Below are positions 8,681 through 17,819 of a DNA stretch of 61,810 nucleotides, piece by piece; the stretch's first letter is position 1, and each line of letters opens with the position of its first letter. The notes beneath the pieces are model-generated. The model saw only the letters and a program-made list of their open reading frames with translations, made no database searches and was not told the DNA's origin. The position numbers and the translations under genes were made by a program. This stretch comes from Candidatus Gallacutalibacter stercoravium (lineage in GTDB: Bacteria; Bacillota; Clostridia; Oscillospirales; Acutalibacteraceae), in assembly GCA_018716975.1 (NCBI GenBank), contig DVJE01000027.1:1-61810 (forward strand), in the 5' to 3' direction.

Positions 8681-11335
8681 ATGAAGTTTTCAAAAAAATG
8701 GTTCCAAAAGGGCTTGGCGGCAACGCTGAGCGCTGCGCTGTTGATGGGACAAGCAGCCGCGGCTATGCCTGCCAGTGCGGCCGATACGGCGCAACTGGAG
8801 CAAACACTAAAGATCGCCGTCTTGTCTGACACACATTACCTGTCGCCAGACATGATTGCGGACACAGCGGATTTTGAAGAACACCTCAACAGCGATCGCA
8901 AGATGTTTGCTCAAAGCGACGCCTTCTTAACCGCCCTGCTGGATACCGTGAAGCAGGATGACCCGGATGTGTTGTTGATCTCGGGCGACCTGACCAAGGA
9001 TGGAGAGAAGGAAGGCCACGAGGAGTTGGCCGAAAAGCTGGAACAGTTGGAGCAAGAAACAGGGGTTCAGGTATATATTACCCCTGGCAACCATGACCTA
9101 AACAACTCCAACGCTATGAACTTTAACACAGCAAACGGCGAAGCGGTGCCCGCTGGGCGCACCAGCCAAGAGGACTATAAGCAAATTTACGCCGATTTGG
9201 TTTACAACGATGAAAGCGTGATTGCCACCTTTACACCAGCCGAAGGCAAGCAGGGCGGCGGCCTTTCTTATGTGGCCCGGCCCAAAGACGGTTTTACCAT
9301 TATTTCGATCGACTCTGCCCGCTACAGCGCTGATAATACCGAATCCGGTACGGATGAGCATGAAACCAGCGGCAACGTGAGCCCTGAGATGGAAGCGTGG
9401 ATTGTAGAACAAACGCAGGCAGCCAAGCAGCGCGGCGACACCGTAATCGGCTTGCAGCACCATGGGATGGTGCCCCATTTCAGCATGGAGCCGGACTTGC
9501 TGCCCATGTATCTGGTAAACGACTATGAGCGCTTGGCCAACGTGTATGCCGACGCGGGCATGTCGTATATCTTCACCGGCCATATGCACGCCAACGATAT
9601 TGCCACCGTCACCACCGAGGCAGGCAACACCTTGTATGATATCGAAACCGGATCGGTTGTTACCTATCCCTCTCCGGCACGGTCGGTAACTCTTACCCGC
9701 ACCATTGCCAACGGGACGGTTTCGGAAGATATGAATGTGAAGACCTACACCCATGTGGGCCCGGTCACCTATGTGAACCCGGTTACCCAGGAAACCGAAA
9801 CCATTGAAGACATCAGCGAATACGGCAGGCAGCACGGCTTTAGCAACGATATGCTGTCCACCACCGTTAACGGATTTTTGCATTCTTATTATGAACAAAT
9901 CCTAACGGATGGCGGTTCTAAAAAGGCGCTCGAAGCTCTAATCAATAGCCTTCTGGGTGACAGTCTTCCTGTTGAAAATATGACTTTGGAACAGTTGATC
10001 GACGTAGCGCTACCGATTTTGTTACCGGGTGCAGACAGTGGTGAAGAGATTTATTATGATTCGGCTGCAGGTGGCATTGCAGTAAATATGAAAGTATCTA
10101 TCTTCACATTAAGCCTTCTGATCCCAAATGAAGGAATTAAGGATTCGCTGGATGCGCTCCTTACAAAATTGGATAACGAGGTACTTGCAAAGCCGGAGGT
10201 AATGGATTCTGTTATTGAAAACCTGCTCGCTTCACTAACACAGATCCAGGTATCTGAAGACGGCGAGAATGTTAAAACTCTGCTAGACTATGCAAACTAT
10301 ATTTATCAGAGCCATTTAGGAGGCGAAGATAGCCAAGAACAACCGGCATGGGTGCAAGAGGCAACTGCGAAGATTCAAAATGGAGAATTGTTGGGCACTG
10401 TGCTTACTACAGTAACCCAGAATATTGCCGGCGTGGTGGATCAGATTTTAGAAAACGTGTCGCTGGAAGAATTACTGGGCGCCAGCGGATGGAATAATGA
10501 TCTGGATGAACTTGTGGCTATCGATGGACGTACTCCTTTAATCCAGCCAACAGAAAGTGGAAAGACAATATTCGCGGCGGCACTTGTTATACTTGGATGG
10601 ACTGATGGAAATGACGACGGTATTCTAGAAATTCCGGCAGGTAGCAATCCGGAAATCGGCTACAGCGCAAAAGAGTTTTTAGATAAGCTGGGTAGCTTGA
10701 GCCAGAATTTAAACATAGATATTGTAGGCCTGTTGAATGATCTCTTGATCGGTACTCCTGAAAATCCCGGCCTGATTGATGATGAAATCAAAGCCCAGCT
10801 CAACGGTTGGCTGCTAAACCTGGTGCAATCCATGGGAACAGACAGCAACTACGCGCAGGATAATGATACTGCCATCTCCTACGAATGGAAGCTGCTCACC
10901 GATCGCACTGCGCTGGACGAAGCCATCGCCGAGGCAGAAAAGCTGGATTTGAGCAAATACACCGACGAAACCGCCAAAGCTGTTACCGACGCGCTGGCTG
11001 CGGCTAAGGCTCTGCCCCTTACCGCCACCCAGGCGGAAATGGATGCCGCCGCCCAAGCAATTACCGATGCGATTAACGCTTTGCAAGAAAAGACAGCATC
11101 CAGCGAAGAGCAGCCGGGAAGCAGCACAAGCCAACCGGAAAATCCGGCGGATCAAAATGGCCAAAACAGCCAGGGCGATAACAACCAACCCGGCGGCAGC
11201 AACAACCAAGCGGGGGATCCCACCAATACCGGTGAAAATTCCAGCCTGACCTGGATTGTGGTGCTTACACTGCTCTCTGGCGCAGCAACAGCGGCAATTG
11301 TTCTAGGAAGAAAGAAGCTGGAAAAAACCAGATAA
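8681..11335 (+). CDS. Secreted, membrane-tethered metallophosphoesterase
   Basis: 884 aa. Signal peptide at residues 1-34 (basic KKWFQK, hydrophobic core, ASA-A cleavage). A calcineurin-like phosphoesterase domain follows with all metal motifs: LSDTHY, GDLTKDGE, GNHDLNN, LQHHG and GHMHAND, residues about 45-300. A long helical middle region of unknown function runs to about 730. Then a FIVAR-like three-helix segment (DRTALDEAIAEAEKL to AITDAINAL), a Ser/Gln/Asn/Gly-rich linker and one C-terminal membrane helix (WIVVLTLLSGAATAAIVLG) ending in Lys/Arg. There is no LPXTG motif, so it is probably held by the membrane helix. It likely hydrolyses extracellular phosphoesters. Ribosome binding site AAGGAGG. 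Confidence 0.85.
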   Translation: MKFSKKWFQKGLAATLSAALLMGQAAAAMPASAADTAQLEQTLKIAVLSDTHYLSPDMIADTADFEEHLNSDRKMFAQSDAFLTALLDTVKQDDPDVLLISGDLTKDGEKEGHEELAEKLEQLEQETGVQVYITPGNHDLNNSNAMNFNTANGEAVPAGRTSQEDYKQIYADLVYNDESVIATFTPAEGKQGGGLSYVARPKDGFTIISIDSARYSADNTESGTDEHETSGNVSPEMEAWIVEQTQAAKQRGDTVIGLQHHGMVPHFSMEPDLLPMYLVNDYERLANVYADAGMSYIFTGHMHANDIATVTTEAGNTLYDIETGSVVTYPSPARSVTLTRTIANGTVSEDMNVKTYTHVGPVTYVNPVTQETETIEDISEYGRQHGFSNDMLSTTVNGFLHSYYEQILTDGGSKKALEALINSLLGDSLPVENMTLEQLIDVALPILLPGADSGEEIYYDSAAGGIAVNMKVSIFTLSLLIPNEGIKDSLDALLTKLDNEVLAKPEVMDSVIENLLASLTQIQVSEDGENVKTLLDYANYIYQSHLGGEDSQEQPAWVQEATAKIQNGELLGTVLTTVTQNIAGVVDQILENVSLEELLGASGWNNDLDELVAIDGRTPLIQPTESGKTIFAAALVILGWTDGNDDGILEIPAGSNPEIGYSAKEFLDKLGSLSQNLNIDIVGLLNDLLIGTPENPGLIDDEIKAQLNGWLLNLVQSMGTDSNYAQDNDTAISYEWKLLTDRTALDEAIAEAEKLDLSKYTDETAKAVTDALAAAKALPLTATQAEMDAAAQAITDAINALQEKTASSEEQPGSSTSQPENPADQNGQNSQGDNNQPGGSNNQAGDPTNTGENSSLTWIVVLTLLSGAATAAIVLGRKKLEKTR

Positions 11336-11427
11336 CAATTTTAATTTCAAGAGGCTATCAAGGAGATCAAAGGCGGCGCCCACGCGCTAAGAATAGCCGC
11401 CGGATGTTCCCTAGCTTAAAAATGGCA

Positions 11428-11467
11428 GTGCTCCTATCCTTTTTAAAGGATAGGAGCACGCTTTTTT
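11428..11467 (+). terminator. Terminator of the metallophosphoesterase gene
   Basis: A 15-bp perfect stem (11428-11442 with 11445-11459) and a T-run. The following 240 bases up to 11710 contain no ORF, promoter or repeat that I can support. Confidence 0.85.
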
Positions 11468-11710
11468 GCACTGCTTTAGAAAAAACATTCCCAGCTACAC
11501 CAAGAAACAAAAAAGAAGCCGATTAAAGCATAAAGGAAACAATTAGAATTTTGCGTCATACAAAAGTTTGGCGGTGGGGCGATTGCCTATTTACAGGCGG
11601 CGGACAACGGAACAATATTTTGTGCTTAATGGGCTACCGGTTGCCCGTTTTATGCCGATGGCGGTTTTGGCAATAGAGCTTTTGCCGAGTTTGCCGAGAA
11701 AGCAGCGAGA

Positions 11711-12541
11711 CTAAGCTGATGCGGCAGTTACCGTGATAACCTGGGCATATGGCGCAAACCCCACCCGCTTTGCCAGGCGCTGAGAGGCGATATTATCCGC
11801 AGAGGTAGACCACATGGGGCATTTTTCTAAGCGCAAGATCTGTTCAGCGCAAGCCAAGCAAACGTCTAAAGCGTAACCGCGCCTTTGATATCCCTCCAAT
11901 GTTTGAATACCGATTTCTTGTACTTTATCCGCCAAATAGGGCATAGTGGGTACATCAGAGCAACACACCAACTGCCCTTCGTCAAAAATACCCCAGCACA
12001 GCTTTTGATTTACCGCCTGCAAAAAATACGTTTCTAACCAATCGGTGTCTTTGCACAAGGGGTGACAGCGCAGAAAGAAATCGTGATATAGGGGGAATTC
12101 TTGCGCGCAAAGCGCCCGGGCGCGCCGCGCGGGTGCAAACTGAGGTAAGCCGGTAAAAACATATTTGATATTGCGCGCAAGGTAAGCTGCTCCATCCAGC
12201 GCGCGGCAAACGGCCTGCTCTAACGCGGCGGCTGTTAAAGCAGCTGTTGGGCAGTTTTCCGAAGAAGGAAAATCAGATAACACATCGGGCGTCAAATAGG
12301 GACGCAGGGCCGACTGCAAGGCTTTTAGGTGAGGATGCAGCTTATCCCCATATGATACCAAGATGTGTCCCGGCTGATACAAGATATACCAATCAAAGGG
12401 CTTGTTATATCCCGGTGGCACTTGGTTGCGCTGAGGGGAGTAAACAAAGTTTAAGTGCGTCCCGGCGGCCGGTTTGCATGTGAGCTGGCCGCAGCCTATC
12501 CAACAGGAATAATATTGTTCAGTTATTGAAAAATAGTCCAC
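11711..12541 (-). CDS. GNAT-type acetyltransferase, two-domain
   Basis: 276 aa, starting at GTG (12541) with AGGAGG 7 bases upstream; the overlapping ATG is out of frame. The C-terminal part (residues about 190-270) has the GNAT pattern: EIGIQTLEGYQRRGYALDVC at the acetyl-CoA site and SADNIASQRLAKRVGF. The N-terminal 150 residues are more divergent, like the GNAT_acetyltran (PF12746-like) group found in Firmicutes. Substrate unknown. It lies 60 bases downstream of the AraC-type regulator gene, same strand. Confidence 0.75.
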   Translation of the reverse strand: MDYFSITEQYYSCWIGCGQLTCKPAAGTHLNFVYSPQRNQVPPGYNKPFDWYILYQPGHILVSYGDKLHPHLKALQSALRPYLTPDVLSDFPSSENCPTAALTAAALEQAVCRALDGAAYLARNIKYVFTGLPQFAPARRARALCAQEFPLYHDFFLRCHPLCKDTDWLETYFLQAVNQKLCWGIFDEGQLVCCSDVPTMPYLADKVQEIGIQTLEGYQRRGYALDVCLACAEQILRLEKCPMWSTSADNIASQRLAKRVGFAPYAQVITVTAASA

Positions 12542-12601
12542 TCATATTCCTCCTGTTGCAATCGAAAAAAGAAAAAGAGTAAAGGTATATTCGGGCAAGG
12601 A

Positions 12602-13480
12602 TTAATCTTTTTGTTTTACGGGAATCCACACCTCGTAAAACCGGTTTTTTTTGCGCAATTCGTGATCTGTCCAAAGGTGATAAATTTCTATTATCGTATC
12701 GCTCGCCAGTTGATAGGGCGCGCTGGGCAACCACGAATCAAAGATGAGATGAAATAGCCTTGGGAACTCCTCCCATGCAACCGCTCCCCGTTCTGTTTGA
12801 AAAGCGGCATAGGTTCCGGCGGGTATCTGGTGCGTTTCTAGCGTGCCGTTTTTTACATTATCTTTGGCCCGGGCAATGGTGTAGCGGCCATCCTGCCAAA
12901 TGCCATACCATATCCCGTCGTAAGAATGGTTTTGCGGCTGGTTCCACCGCCCTGCGCACAATTTACCCGGAACATCTTCACATTCCTCCGACCACATTAG
13001 GTGCCGCAATTCTTCCCTTGTTTGGTAGCCCTGCCCGTCAAATGGCTGAGAGATGCCGAATACAATGGTTTCTTTGCATTCTATCAATCGAAAATCCATT
13101 TTTTGCGCTCCTTTTATCGCAATGTGGAAGGAAACAGGCGAATATACTTTCAACGGGTGGCCGGCACTGCGCGCCTGTGTGGGGGTAATGCCATGCTGAT
13201 GGGCAAACGCCTTAGTAAATGCGTCGGCGTTGTTCCATCCGTATTTTACCGCCACGTCGAGTACCTTTCGATTGCTGTTTTGCAGGTCGTAGGCAGCAAG
13301 CGTTAGTTTTCTGCGGCGTATGTATTCCTTCAGTGTCATGCCGGTGATGTAGCTGAAAAAGCGCAGAAAGCTGTCTTTGGTCACGCAGGCTATGTGGGCC
13401 ACAGCATCCAAATCCGGTTCATCGCACAGATGCGCTTCCACATAGGCAACCGCTGCGTTCAGCTGATTTAACATATCCAC
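12602..13480 (-). CDS. AraC-family regulator with GyrI-like effector domain
   Basis: 292 aa. I chose the GTG at 13480 because GGGAGG lies 9 bases upstream; an ATG two codons later is the alternative, and longer upstream reading is open but lacks a site. Residues 1-110 form an AraC/XylS double helix-turn-helix (LDAVAHIACVTKDSFLRFFS, then LDVAVKYGWNNADAFTKAF). Residues 125-290 form a GyrI-like domain (DFRLIECKETIVFGIS at its start, YEVWIPV at its end), as in BmrR/SbmC/Rob-type proteins that bind drugs or other hydrophobic ligands. It probably controls nearby genes in response to such a ligand, possibly the adjacent acetyltransferase gene. Confidence 0.85.
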   Translation of the reverse strand: MDMLNQLNAAVAYVEAHLCDEPDLDAVAHIACVTKDSFLRFFSYITGMTLKEYIRRRKLTLAAYDLQNSNRKVLDVAVKYGWNNADAFTKAFAHQHGITPTQARSAGHPLKVYSPVSFHIAIKGAQKMDFRLIECKETIVFGISQPFDGQGYQTREELRHLMWSEECEDVPGKLCAGRWNQPQNHSYDGIWYGIWQDGRYTIARAKDNVKNGTLETHQIPAGTYAAFQTERGAVAWEEFPRLFHLIFDSWLPSAPYQLASDTIIEIYHLWTDHELRKKNRFYEVWIPVKQKD

Positions 13481-13631
13481 CTTGCTTCGCCTCCCAATCA
13501 TTATTTTACAAACGAGAAACCCAAAGCGTCCGACTTTTTCTGGGCAGGGATGGCCGTGCTGCTTGCGCTGTGACGGCCCATTTTTATCTTTACCAATTAT
13601 ATTTTCGCGCACTTTTTTGCTTAACGGCAGT

Positions 13632-14057
13632 TTAATTGGATTCTAAGTTAAAGACGTAACAAATTTCATCTTCATAATCATTTTTACCCCCAAGTTTTTC
13701 ATAAACATGGCATGCTCTAGGGTTGCCTTTATCTGTTATAACGAACAGCTCAAAACATCCAATACGCTTCACATGCTCTTTGATGAAGGATAATAACTGT
13801 GTACCATATCCTTTATTTTGATATTTGGCGCGTATTCCAATTGAATATAAGAAAAATGCCGTTCGCCCATCTGGGTGTAATAAGATATATCCATAACCAA
13901 AACCGATAATTTTATGATTTGTTTTAGCAATAAAGCCTAGCGTGTTCTTTTCGGCAACAAATTTTTGCAACTGTGCATCATCAAAAATTTTATTATCCTC
14001 TTCCATGATTTCTTTCATCAGGTGCAAGTCGCCTGGTTCTAATACTTTATATTCCAT
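13632..14057 (-). CDS. GNAT acetyltransferase, AAC(3)-I-like
   Basis: 141 aa. Signatures: IGIRAKYQNKGYGTQLLSFI (acetyl-CoA loop) and a short C-terminus, GNPRACHVYEKLGG, in the style of small AAC(3)-I-like aminoglycoside acetyltransferases. Resemblance only: the substrate cannot be called. Codon use is clearly more AT-rich than in neighbouring genes, suggesting transfer from an AT-rich Firmicute. The start ATG at 14057 follows AAAGGAAT. Confidence 0.75.
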   Translation of the reverse strand: MEYKVLEPGDLHLMKEIMEEDNKIFDDAQLQKFVAEKNTLGFIAKTNHKIIGFGYGYILLHPDGRTAFFLYSIGIRAKYQNKGYGTQLLSFIKEHVKRIGCFELFVITDKGNPRACHVYEKLGGKNDYEDEICYVFNLESN

Positions 14058-14386
14058 ATTCCTTTTGCCTCTTTTCTCTATGCGAAATGGTTCTTATGCC
14101 CTGGGCACGTCTTTTCCGATAAACCGGCAATCCGGTAACCGTAAACACGCGGCAGTTTCCATTTTTATAATTTCGAAGATTTGTTTACTTATGATATTGC
14201 TGCTAGTTATACTATCTACCTGCGGTGCGCAATTTGCTTACCGCAGGCGCACCCGCAAAAAGTTGGTAGAGAGCCAATCGGCGTGAAAACGGCGTGTTTA
14301 CAAGCCGTTAGCCGATGCGAACGTGACTTTTTGCGGAAAAGGAGGAGCAAGGGAGCGGGCGGACGATTTTCTTCGAAAAAGAAAAT

Positions 14387-14410
14387 CGGAGCAAAGCGTA
14401 CTTTGCTCCG
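14387..14410 (-). terminator. Terminator of tRNA-Pro
   Basis: Perfect 10-bp stem CGGAGCAAAG / CTTTGCTCCG with a 4-base loop, 3 bases past the tRNA 3' end on the minus strand, followed by ATTTTCTTTTTC. The stretch 14058-14386 otherwise holds only a second short hairpin (GATTTTCTT / AAGAAAATC, around 14374) and no gene. Confidence 0.85.
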
Positions 14411-14413
14411 ACG

Positions 14414-14489
14414 TGGTCGAGGTGACAGGACTCGAACCTGCGGCATCCTGCTCCCAAAGCAGGCGCGCTACCAGCTGCGCTACACCTCG
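14414..14489 (-). tRNA. tRNA-Pro (anticodon UGG)
   Basis: A 76-base cloverleaf on the minus strand. Acceptor stem CGAGGTG/CACCTCG, D-arm with GCGC-AGCTGGTA-GCGC, anticodon stem CCTGC/GCAGG around loop TTTGGGA (anticodon TGG), T-arm with TTCGAGT, and encoded 3' CCA (14414-14416). It reads all proline codons with usual wobble modification. Confidence 0.97.
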
Positions 14490-14556
14490 TTATTTTGTAT
14501 CATTGCGGTTTGTATCCGCTGCAGACGAATGGAAGAGCAGTAAACCGCTGTTCTTT

Positions 14557-14585
14557 ATTATATGCGCACAAAAGCCGCTTGTCAA
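14557..14585 (-). promoter_or_regulatory. Consensus sigma-A promoter of tRNA-Pro
   Basis: On the minus strand TTGACA (14580-14585), a 17-base spacer and TATAAT (14557-14562), a perfect consensus match as expected for a stable RNA gene. Confidence 0.85.
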
Positions 14586-14650
14586 TCCAAATCCGCTAAA
14601 ACCAAAACAGCAGGGCTCCATCTGGGACGAAGCAAAGTAGGTAGTAAAAA

Positions 14651-14677
14651 GGCGCCCCGGTATTTGGCCGGGGCGCC
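14651..14677 (-). terminator. Terminator of the NCS2 permease gene
   Basis: Perfect 10-bp stem GGCGCCCCGG / CCGGGGCGCC with a 7-base loop, followed on the minus strand by TTTTTACT. It lies 26 bases past the stop codon. Confidence 0.85.
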
Positions 14678-14702
14678 CGCTTGGTTTGCAACAATATGCC
14701 GG

Positions 14703-16058
14703 TTAAATAATAGCCAGCAAAACGAAGTTTAGAATAAACAGCAGCGATACCACCCAGATAATAGGATGGATCTCTTTGGCTTGCTTTTTGCAAACCTTGA
14801 CAATGCAGTAGGAGATAAAGCCGAAGGCAATACCGTAAGAAATGCTGTAGCACAGCGCCATAAAGATGCCGGCGAAGAAAGCGGGAACGGCGTCCGAAAA
14901 TTCCGTCCATTCAATATCCTTAAAGGACGAAGCCATCATGACGCCCACAAGCACCAACGCCGGTGCGGTAGCTTCAAAAGGAATAGCACTGACAAAGGTG
15001 GCCAAAAAGGCACTGATGGCAAAGCAGATAGCCACCACAACGCTGGTAAGACCGGTGCGTCCACCGGCGCCGATACCGGAAGCGCTTTCAACATAGGTGG
15101 TGGTGTTAGAAGTACCGAAGATAGCGCCGATAGAGGTGGCGGTAGCGTCGGCAAACAGGGCTTTGTCCATCTTAGACTTAAAGCCGGAGCTGGCATCCAT
15201 AGCCTTTTCGTCCTCTTCGCTGAAGATGCCGGTGCGGCGGCCTGTGCCGATAAAGGTGCCGATGGTGTCAAAGGTATCCGACACGCTGAAGGCGAAGATA
15301 GTGATAAGCACCAGCGGAATCTTAGCCGCGTCAGTGAACAAAGAGGGCAGGCCGGCTTGGGTAAAGATAACCCCAAAGGTAGAAGGCAGGGCGGCACAAG
15401 CCTCGGTAAAGCTGACGGAGGTTTCAGAAGTGGTAACGCCCATAGGAATACCAATTAAGGTGGTAACGATAATGCCGATTAGAATAGCGCCCTTCACTTT
15501 GCACACCAGCAACACAATGGTGAGCACCAAACCGATGAAGAACAGCCAGAAGTTAGGCTGGTTGAGCTTGGCCAAGGCGGGCACACCCGAATCAAAAGTG
15601 ATAACTCCTACATTCAGTAGGCCAACATAAGCCACAAACACGCCAATGCCGCCGCCGATGGCGTTTTGTAGGCTTCTGGGGATGGCCTTGATGATGTACT
15701 TGCGCAGCTTGGTTACCGTAATAAGAATGTTAATTAAGCCGCAGATGAACACCATCGACAATGCCTGCTGCCAGGTAAATTTAAGACCGAAGCACACAGT
15801 GTAAACAAAGAAGGCGTTAAGCCCCATGCCGGGAGCTTGAGCGTAAGGCACGTTGGCCACAAGGCCCATGATCAAAGTACCGATGATAGAAGCGATAATG
15901 GTTGCGAGGAAAACAGCACCCCACTCCATGCCGGCTTCCTTCAAAAGGTTAGGGTTCACCACGATGATGTACGCCATGGTGCAAAACGTGGTTAGGCCGG
16001 CGATGATTTCGGTAGAAACCTTTGTGTTGTTTTCCTTGAGTTTAAACAGTCCACCCAA
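14703..16058 (-). CDS. NCS2-family purine permease (AzgA/PbuG type)
   Basis: 451 aa, the usual length. It imports hypoxanthine/guanine or adenine by cation symport. Family marks: TEIIAGLTTFCTMAYIIVVNP at the N-terminus, AQAPGMGLNAFFVYTVC, SDTFDTIGTFIGTGRRTG and the GTSNTTTYVESASGIGAGGRTG loop. About 12-14 membrane segments. I place the start at a TTG (16058) with AAAGGGGAAAG upstream; longer upstream reading is open but has no ribosome binding site and would add 88 unrelated residues. Transcribed from the promoter at 16237-16265 through a structured leader of about 170 bases. Confidence 0.9.
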   Translation of the reverse strand: MGGLFKLKENNTKVSTEIIAGLTTFCTMAYIIVVNPNLLKEAGMEWGAVFLATIIASIIGTLIMGLVANVPYAQAPGMGLNAFFVYTVCFGLKFTWQQALSMVFICGLINILITVTKLRKYIIKAIPRSLQNAIGGGIGVFVAYVGLLNVGVITFDSGVPALAKLNQPNFWLFFIGLVLTIVLLVCKVKGAILIGIIVTTLIGIPMGVTTSETSVSFTEACAALPSTFGVIFTQAGLPSLFTDAAKIPLVLITIFAFSVSDTFDTIGTFIGTGRRTGIFSEEDEKAMDASSGFKSKMDKALFADATATSIGAIFGTSNTTTYVESASGIGAGGRTGLTSVVVAICFAISAFLATFVSAIPFEATAPALVLVGVMMASSFKDIEWTEFSDAVPAFFAGIFMALCYSISYGIAFGFISYCIVKVCKKQAKEIHPIIWVVSLLFILNFVLLAII

Positions 16059-16102
16059 AACAACTTTCCCCTTTCTTGGCGGGCAAATATCTTTTTTAAT
16101 TT

Positions 16103-16153
16103 TTGCCGCATAAACGCAAAAGCCGCCTGAATATGTGCCCGATATGGCGGCAA
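16103..16153 (-). promoter_or_regulatory. Possible attenuator in the NCS2 permease leader
   Basis: On the minus strand GCCGCC (16146-16151) can pair with GGCGGC (16122-16127), followed by TTTTGCGTTT, a terminator-like hairpin. The overlapping TTGCCGC (16147-16153) can instead pair with GCGGCAA (16103-16109). The two pairings exclude each other, as in riboswitch or attenuation leaders. The conserved core of the classical purine riboswitch is not present. Confidence 0.4.
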
Positions 16154-16205
16154 GGGGGCGCATGGATCCAGACGAAAGAATTTGCATTTGTCGATATCTG
16201 TCCGC

Positions 16206-16234
16206 TTGTGATTTTGTTAGGAATATGCTAAGAT
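16206..16234 (+). promoter_or_regulatory. Promoter of the UraA-like permease gene
   Basis: TTGTGA (16206-16211), a 17-base spacer, TAAGAT (16229-16234). Its -10 box lies two bases from the -10 box of the divergent promoter at 16237-16265. Confidence 0.5.
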
Positions 16235-16236
16235 TC

Positions 16237-16265
16237 ATTATAAAAGATTTTTTCTCGTTTTTCAA
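16237..16265 (-). promoter_or_regulatory. Promoter of the NCS2 purine permease gene
   Basis: On the minus strand TTGAAA (16260-16265), a 17-base spacer, TATAAT (16237-16242). Start predicted near 16230. Confidence 0.7.
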
Positions 16266-16293
16266 TACTTTAACGTGAGGAGAGTAGGGTTTT

Positions 16294-17769
16294 ATGAGAG
16301 GAGATAACCAAACGGCCACCAAGGCGGTCGCCGGCTATTTGCCAGACGAACGGCCGCCGATCGGTAAGCTGCTGCTCTATGCATTGCAGCAAGTTATCGT
16401 CATGTTCCCCGCAACCGTAACGGTTGCACTGATCACCGGGTTTCAGGTGTCAACCACCATTTTTGCCAGCGGCTTGGCAACAATTTGCTTTATCCTGATT
16501 ACCCGCCAGAAAATCCCGTTGTATTATGGGTCAAGCTTTTCGTATCTGACGGCGGTTATCAGCCTGATGACCAGCCAAACCATTGTAGAAAAGCTTAGCC
16601 CCGAGGCGCAGCAACAGCTTGCCGGGTGGTTGAACAAAACAACCGCCGTTATGCCCGGCGAGGCCATTTCTTACGCCCAATTCGGCATTATTATGTCGGG
16701 CTTTGTGTCTATTGCTGCCGGCTTGCTGGTGCGTTTGGCCGGTAAAGGTGCGGTAGAAAAGGTGTTGCCCGCCACCATAACCGGTCCCATTGCCATGATT
16801 ATCGGTTTAACCCTGGCCGGCAACGCTTTGAGTGACGCCGCCCCCGCGGCGCTGGCGGAAGGCGCTACTGCGACGGCTGCCAACTCTAACTGGGTGTGGG
16901 TGGTTTCGCTTGCCACGCTGCTTTCCACCATTCTGTTTTCCCGTTATCTCAAGGGCTTTTTGGGTCAGCTGCCGTTGCTGCTGGGCGCCGCTGTGGGGTG
17001 TGCTGTGGCGGGGCTGCTTTATGCCATTGGCGGCGATTCGATGAACCTGTTTCGCACCATTCCCACAGAGGCGCTGTCGGCGTCGCTGTGGTCTGCCGGC
17101 CCCTTTGCCGTGCCGGCGTTTACCTTGCCCAAGGTTTCTTGGGAGGCGGTGCTGGCCATTATGCCCATCGCCATCGCCACCATTCCCGAATCTACGGCCC
17201 ATATCTACCAGCTGGATATTTATGTAAATGATATTGCCAAGAAAAAGAAAGTGGGCAAGAAATACGATTTGGCCAGCAAGCTGCACCTGAACCTGATTGG
17301 CGATGGTGTGTGCGACATGATTTCTGGTTTTGTAGGCGGCCCGGCCGGCACAAACTACGGTGAAAATATCAGCACGATGGCTATCACCCGTGTGTTCTCT
17401 GTGCCGGTGTTGGCGGTTGCGGCTATTTTCGCTATGGTGCTGTCTTTCTTTACGCCTTTGATTCAAGCGATTTACGGCATTCCGCTGGCGGTTATCGGAG
17501 GATTGGAGATTTACCTTTTTGGCGCTATCGCAGCCCAAGGCATCGCTATTATGATTGAGAAAAAGGTAGACATGTTCAGCTCCAAAAACATCGCTGTTAT
17601 TGCCAGCATTATGGTTATCGGCATCGGAGGGCAGTATGCTTTCGGCGGCAATATCAACTTCTTTGGATTAAGCGTGCCTTGCATTGCCGGTGCGGCAATT
17701 TTCGGCATTTTGCTCAACCTTCTTTTAAGCATTGGCGAAAAAAAGCAGGTGCAAGAGGAAGAACAGTAA
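16294..17769 (+). CDS. NCS2-family uracil/xanthine permease (UraA-like)
   Basis: 491 aa with about 14 membrane segments. Family marks: LLLYALQQVIVMFPATVTVA at the N-terminus, the PLYYGSSFSYLTAV re-entrant strand, VEKVLPATITGPIAMIIG, and PESTAHIYQLD with the conserved glutamate in segment 8, followed by GGPAGTNYGENISTMAITRV. It most likely imports uracil or xanthine. The start ATG is preceded by GAGGAGAGTAGGG. It is divergent from another NCS2 permease with overlapping promoters, so the two are probably co-regulated by nucleobase supply. Confidence 0.9.
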   Translation: MRGDNQTATKAVAGYLPDERPPIGKLLLYALQQVIVMFPATVTVALITGFQVSTTIFASGLATICFILITRQKIPLYYGSSFSYLTAVISLMTSQTIVEKLSPEAQQQLAGWLNKTTAVMPGEAISYAQFGIIMSGFVSIAAGLLVRLAGKGAVEKVLPATITGPIAMIIGLTLAGNALSDAAPAALAEGATATAANSNWVWVVSLATLLSTILFSRYLKGFLGQLPLLLGAAVGCAVAGLLYAIGGDSMNLFRTIPTEALSASLWSAGPFAVPAFTLPKVSWEAVLAIMPIAIATIPESTAHIYQLDIYVNDIAKKKKVGKKYDLASKLHLNLIGDGVCDMISGFVGGPAGTNYGENISTMAITRVFSVPVLAVAAIFAMVLSFFTPLIQAIYGIPLAVIGGLEIYLFGAIAAQGIAIMIEKKVDMFSSKNIAVIASIMVIGIGGQYAFGGNINFFGLSVPCIAGAAIFGILLNLLLSIGEKKQVQEEEQ

Positions 17770-17819
17770 GCCAGCAGGGCGGCTGTCAAAAACAAATTTA
17801 TTGGCGCATTTGCGCTTTT

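Noticed and set aside
16066-16236. Classical purine riboswitch ahead of the NCS2 permease gene
   Set aside because: The conserved loop and junction sequences of the purine aptamer are not present on either strand, although the leader is structured.
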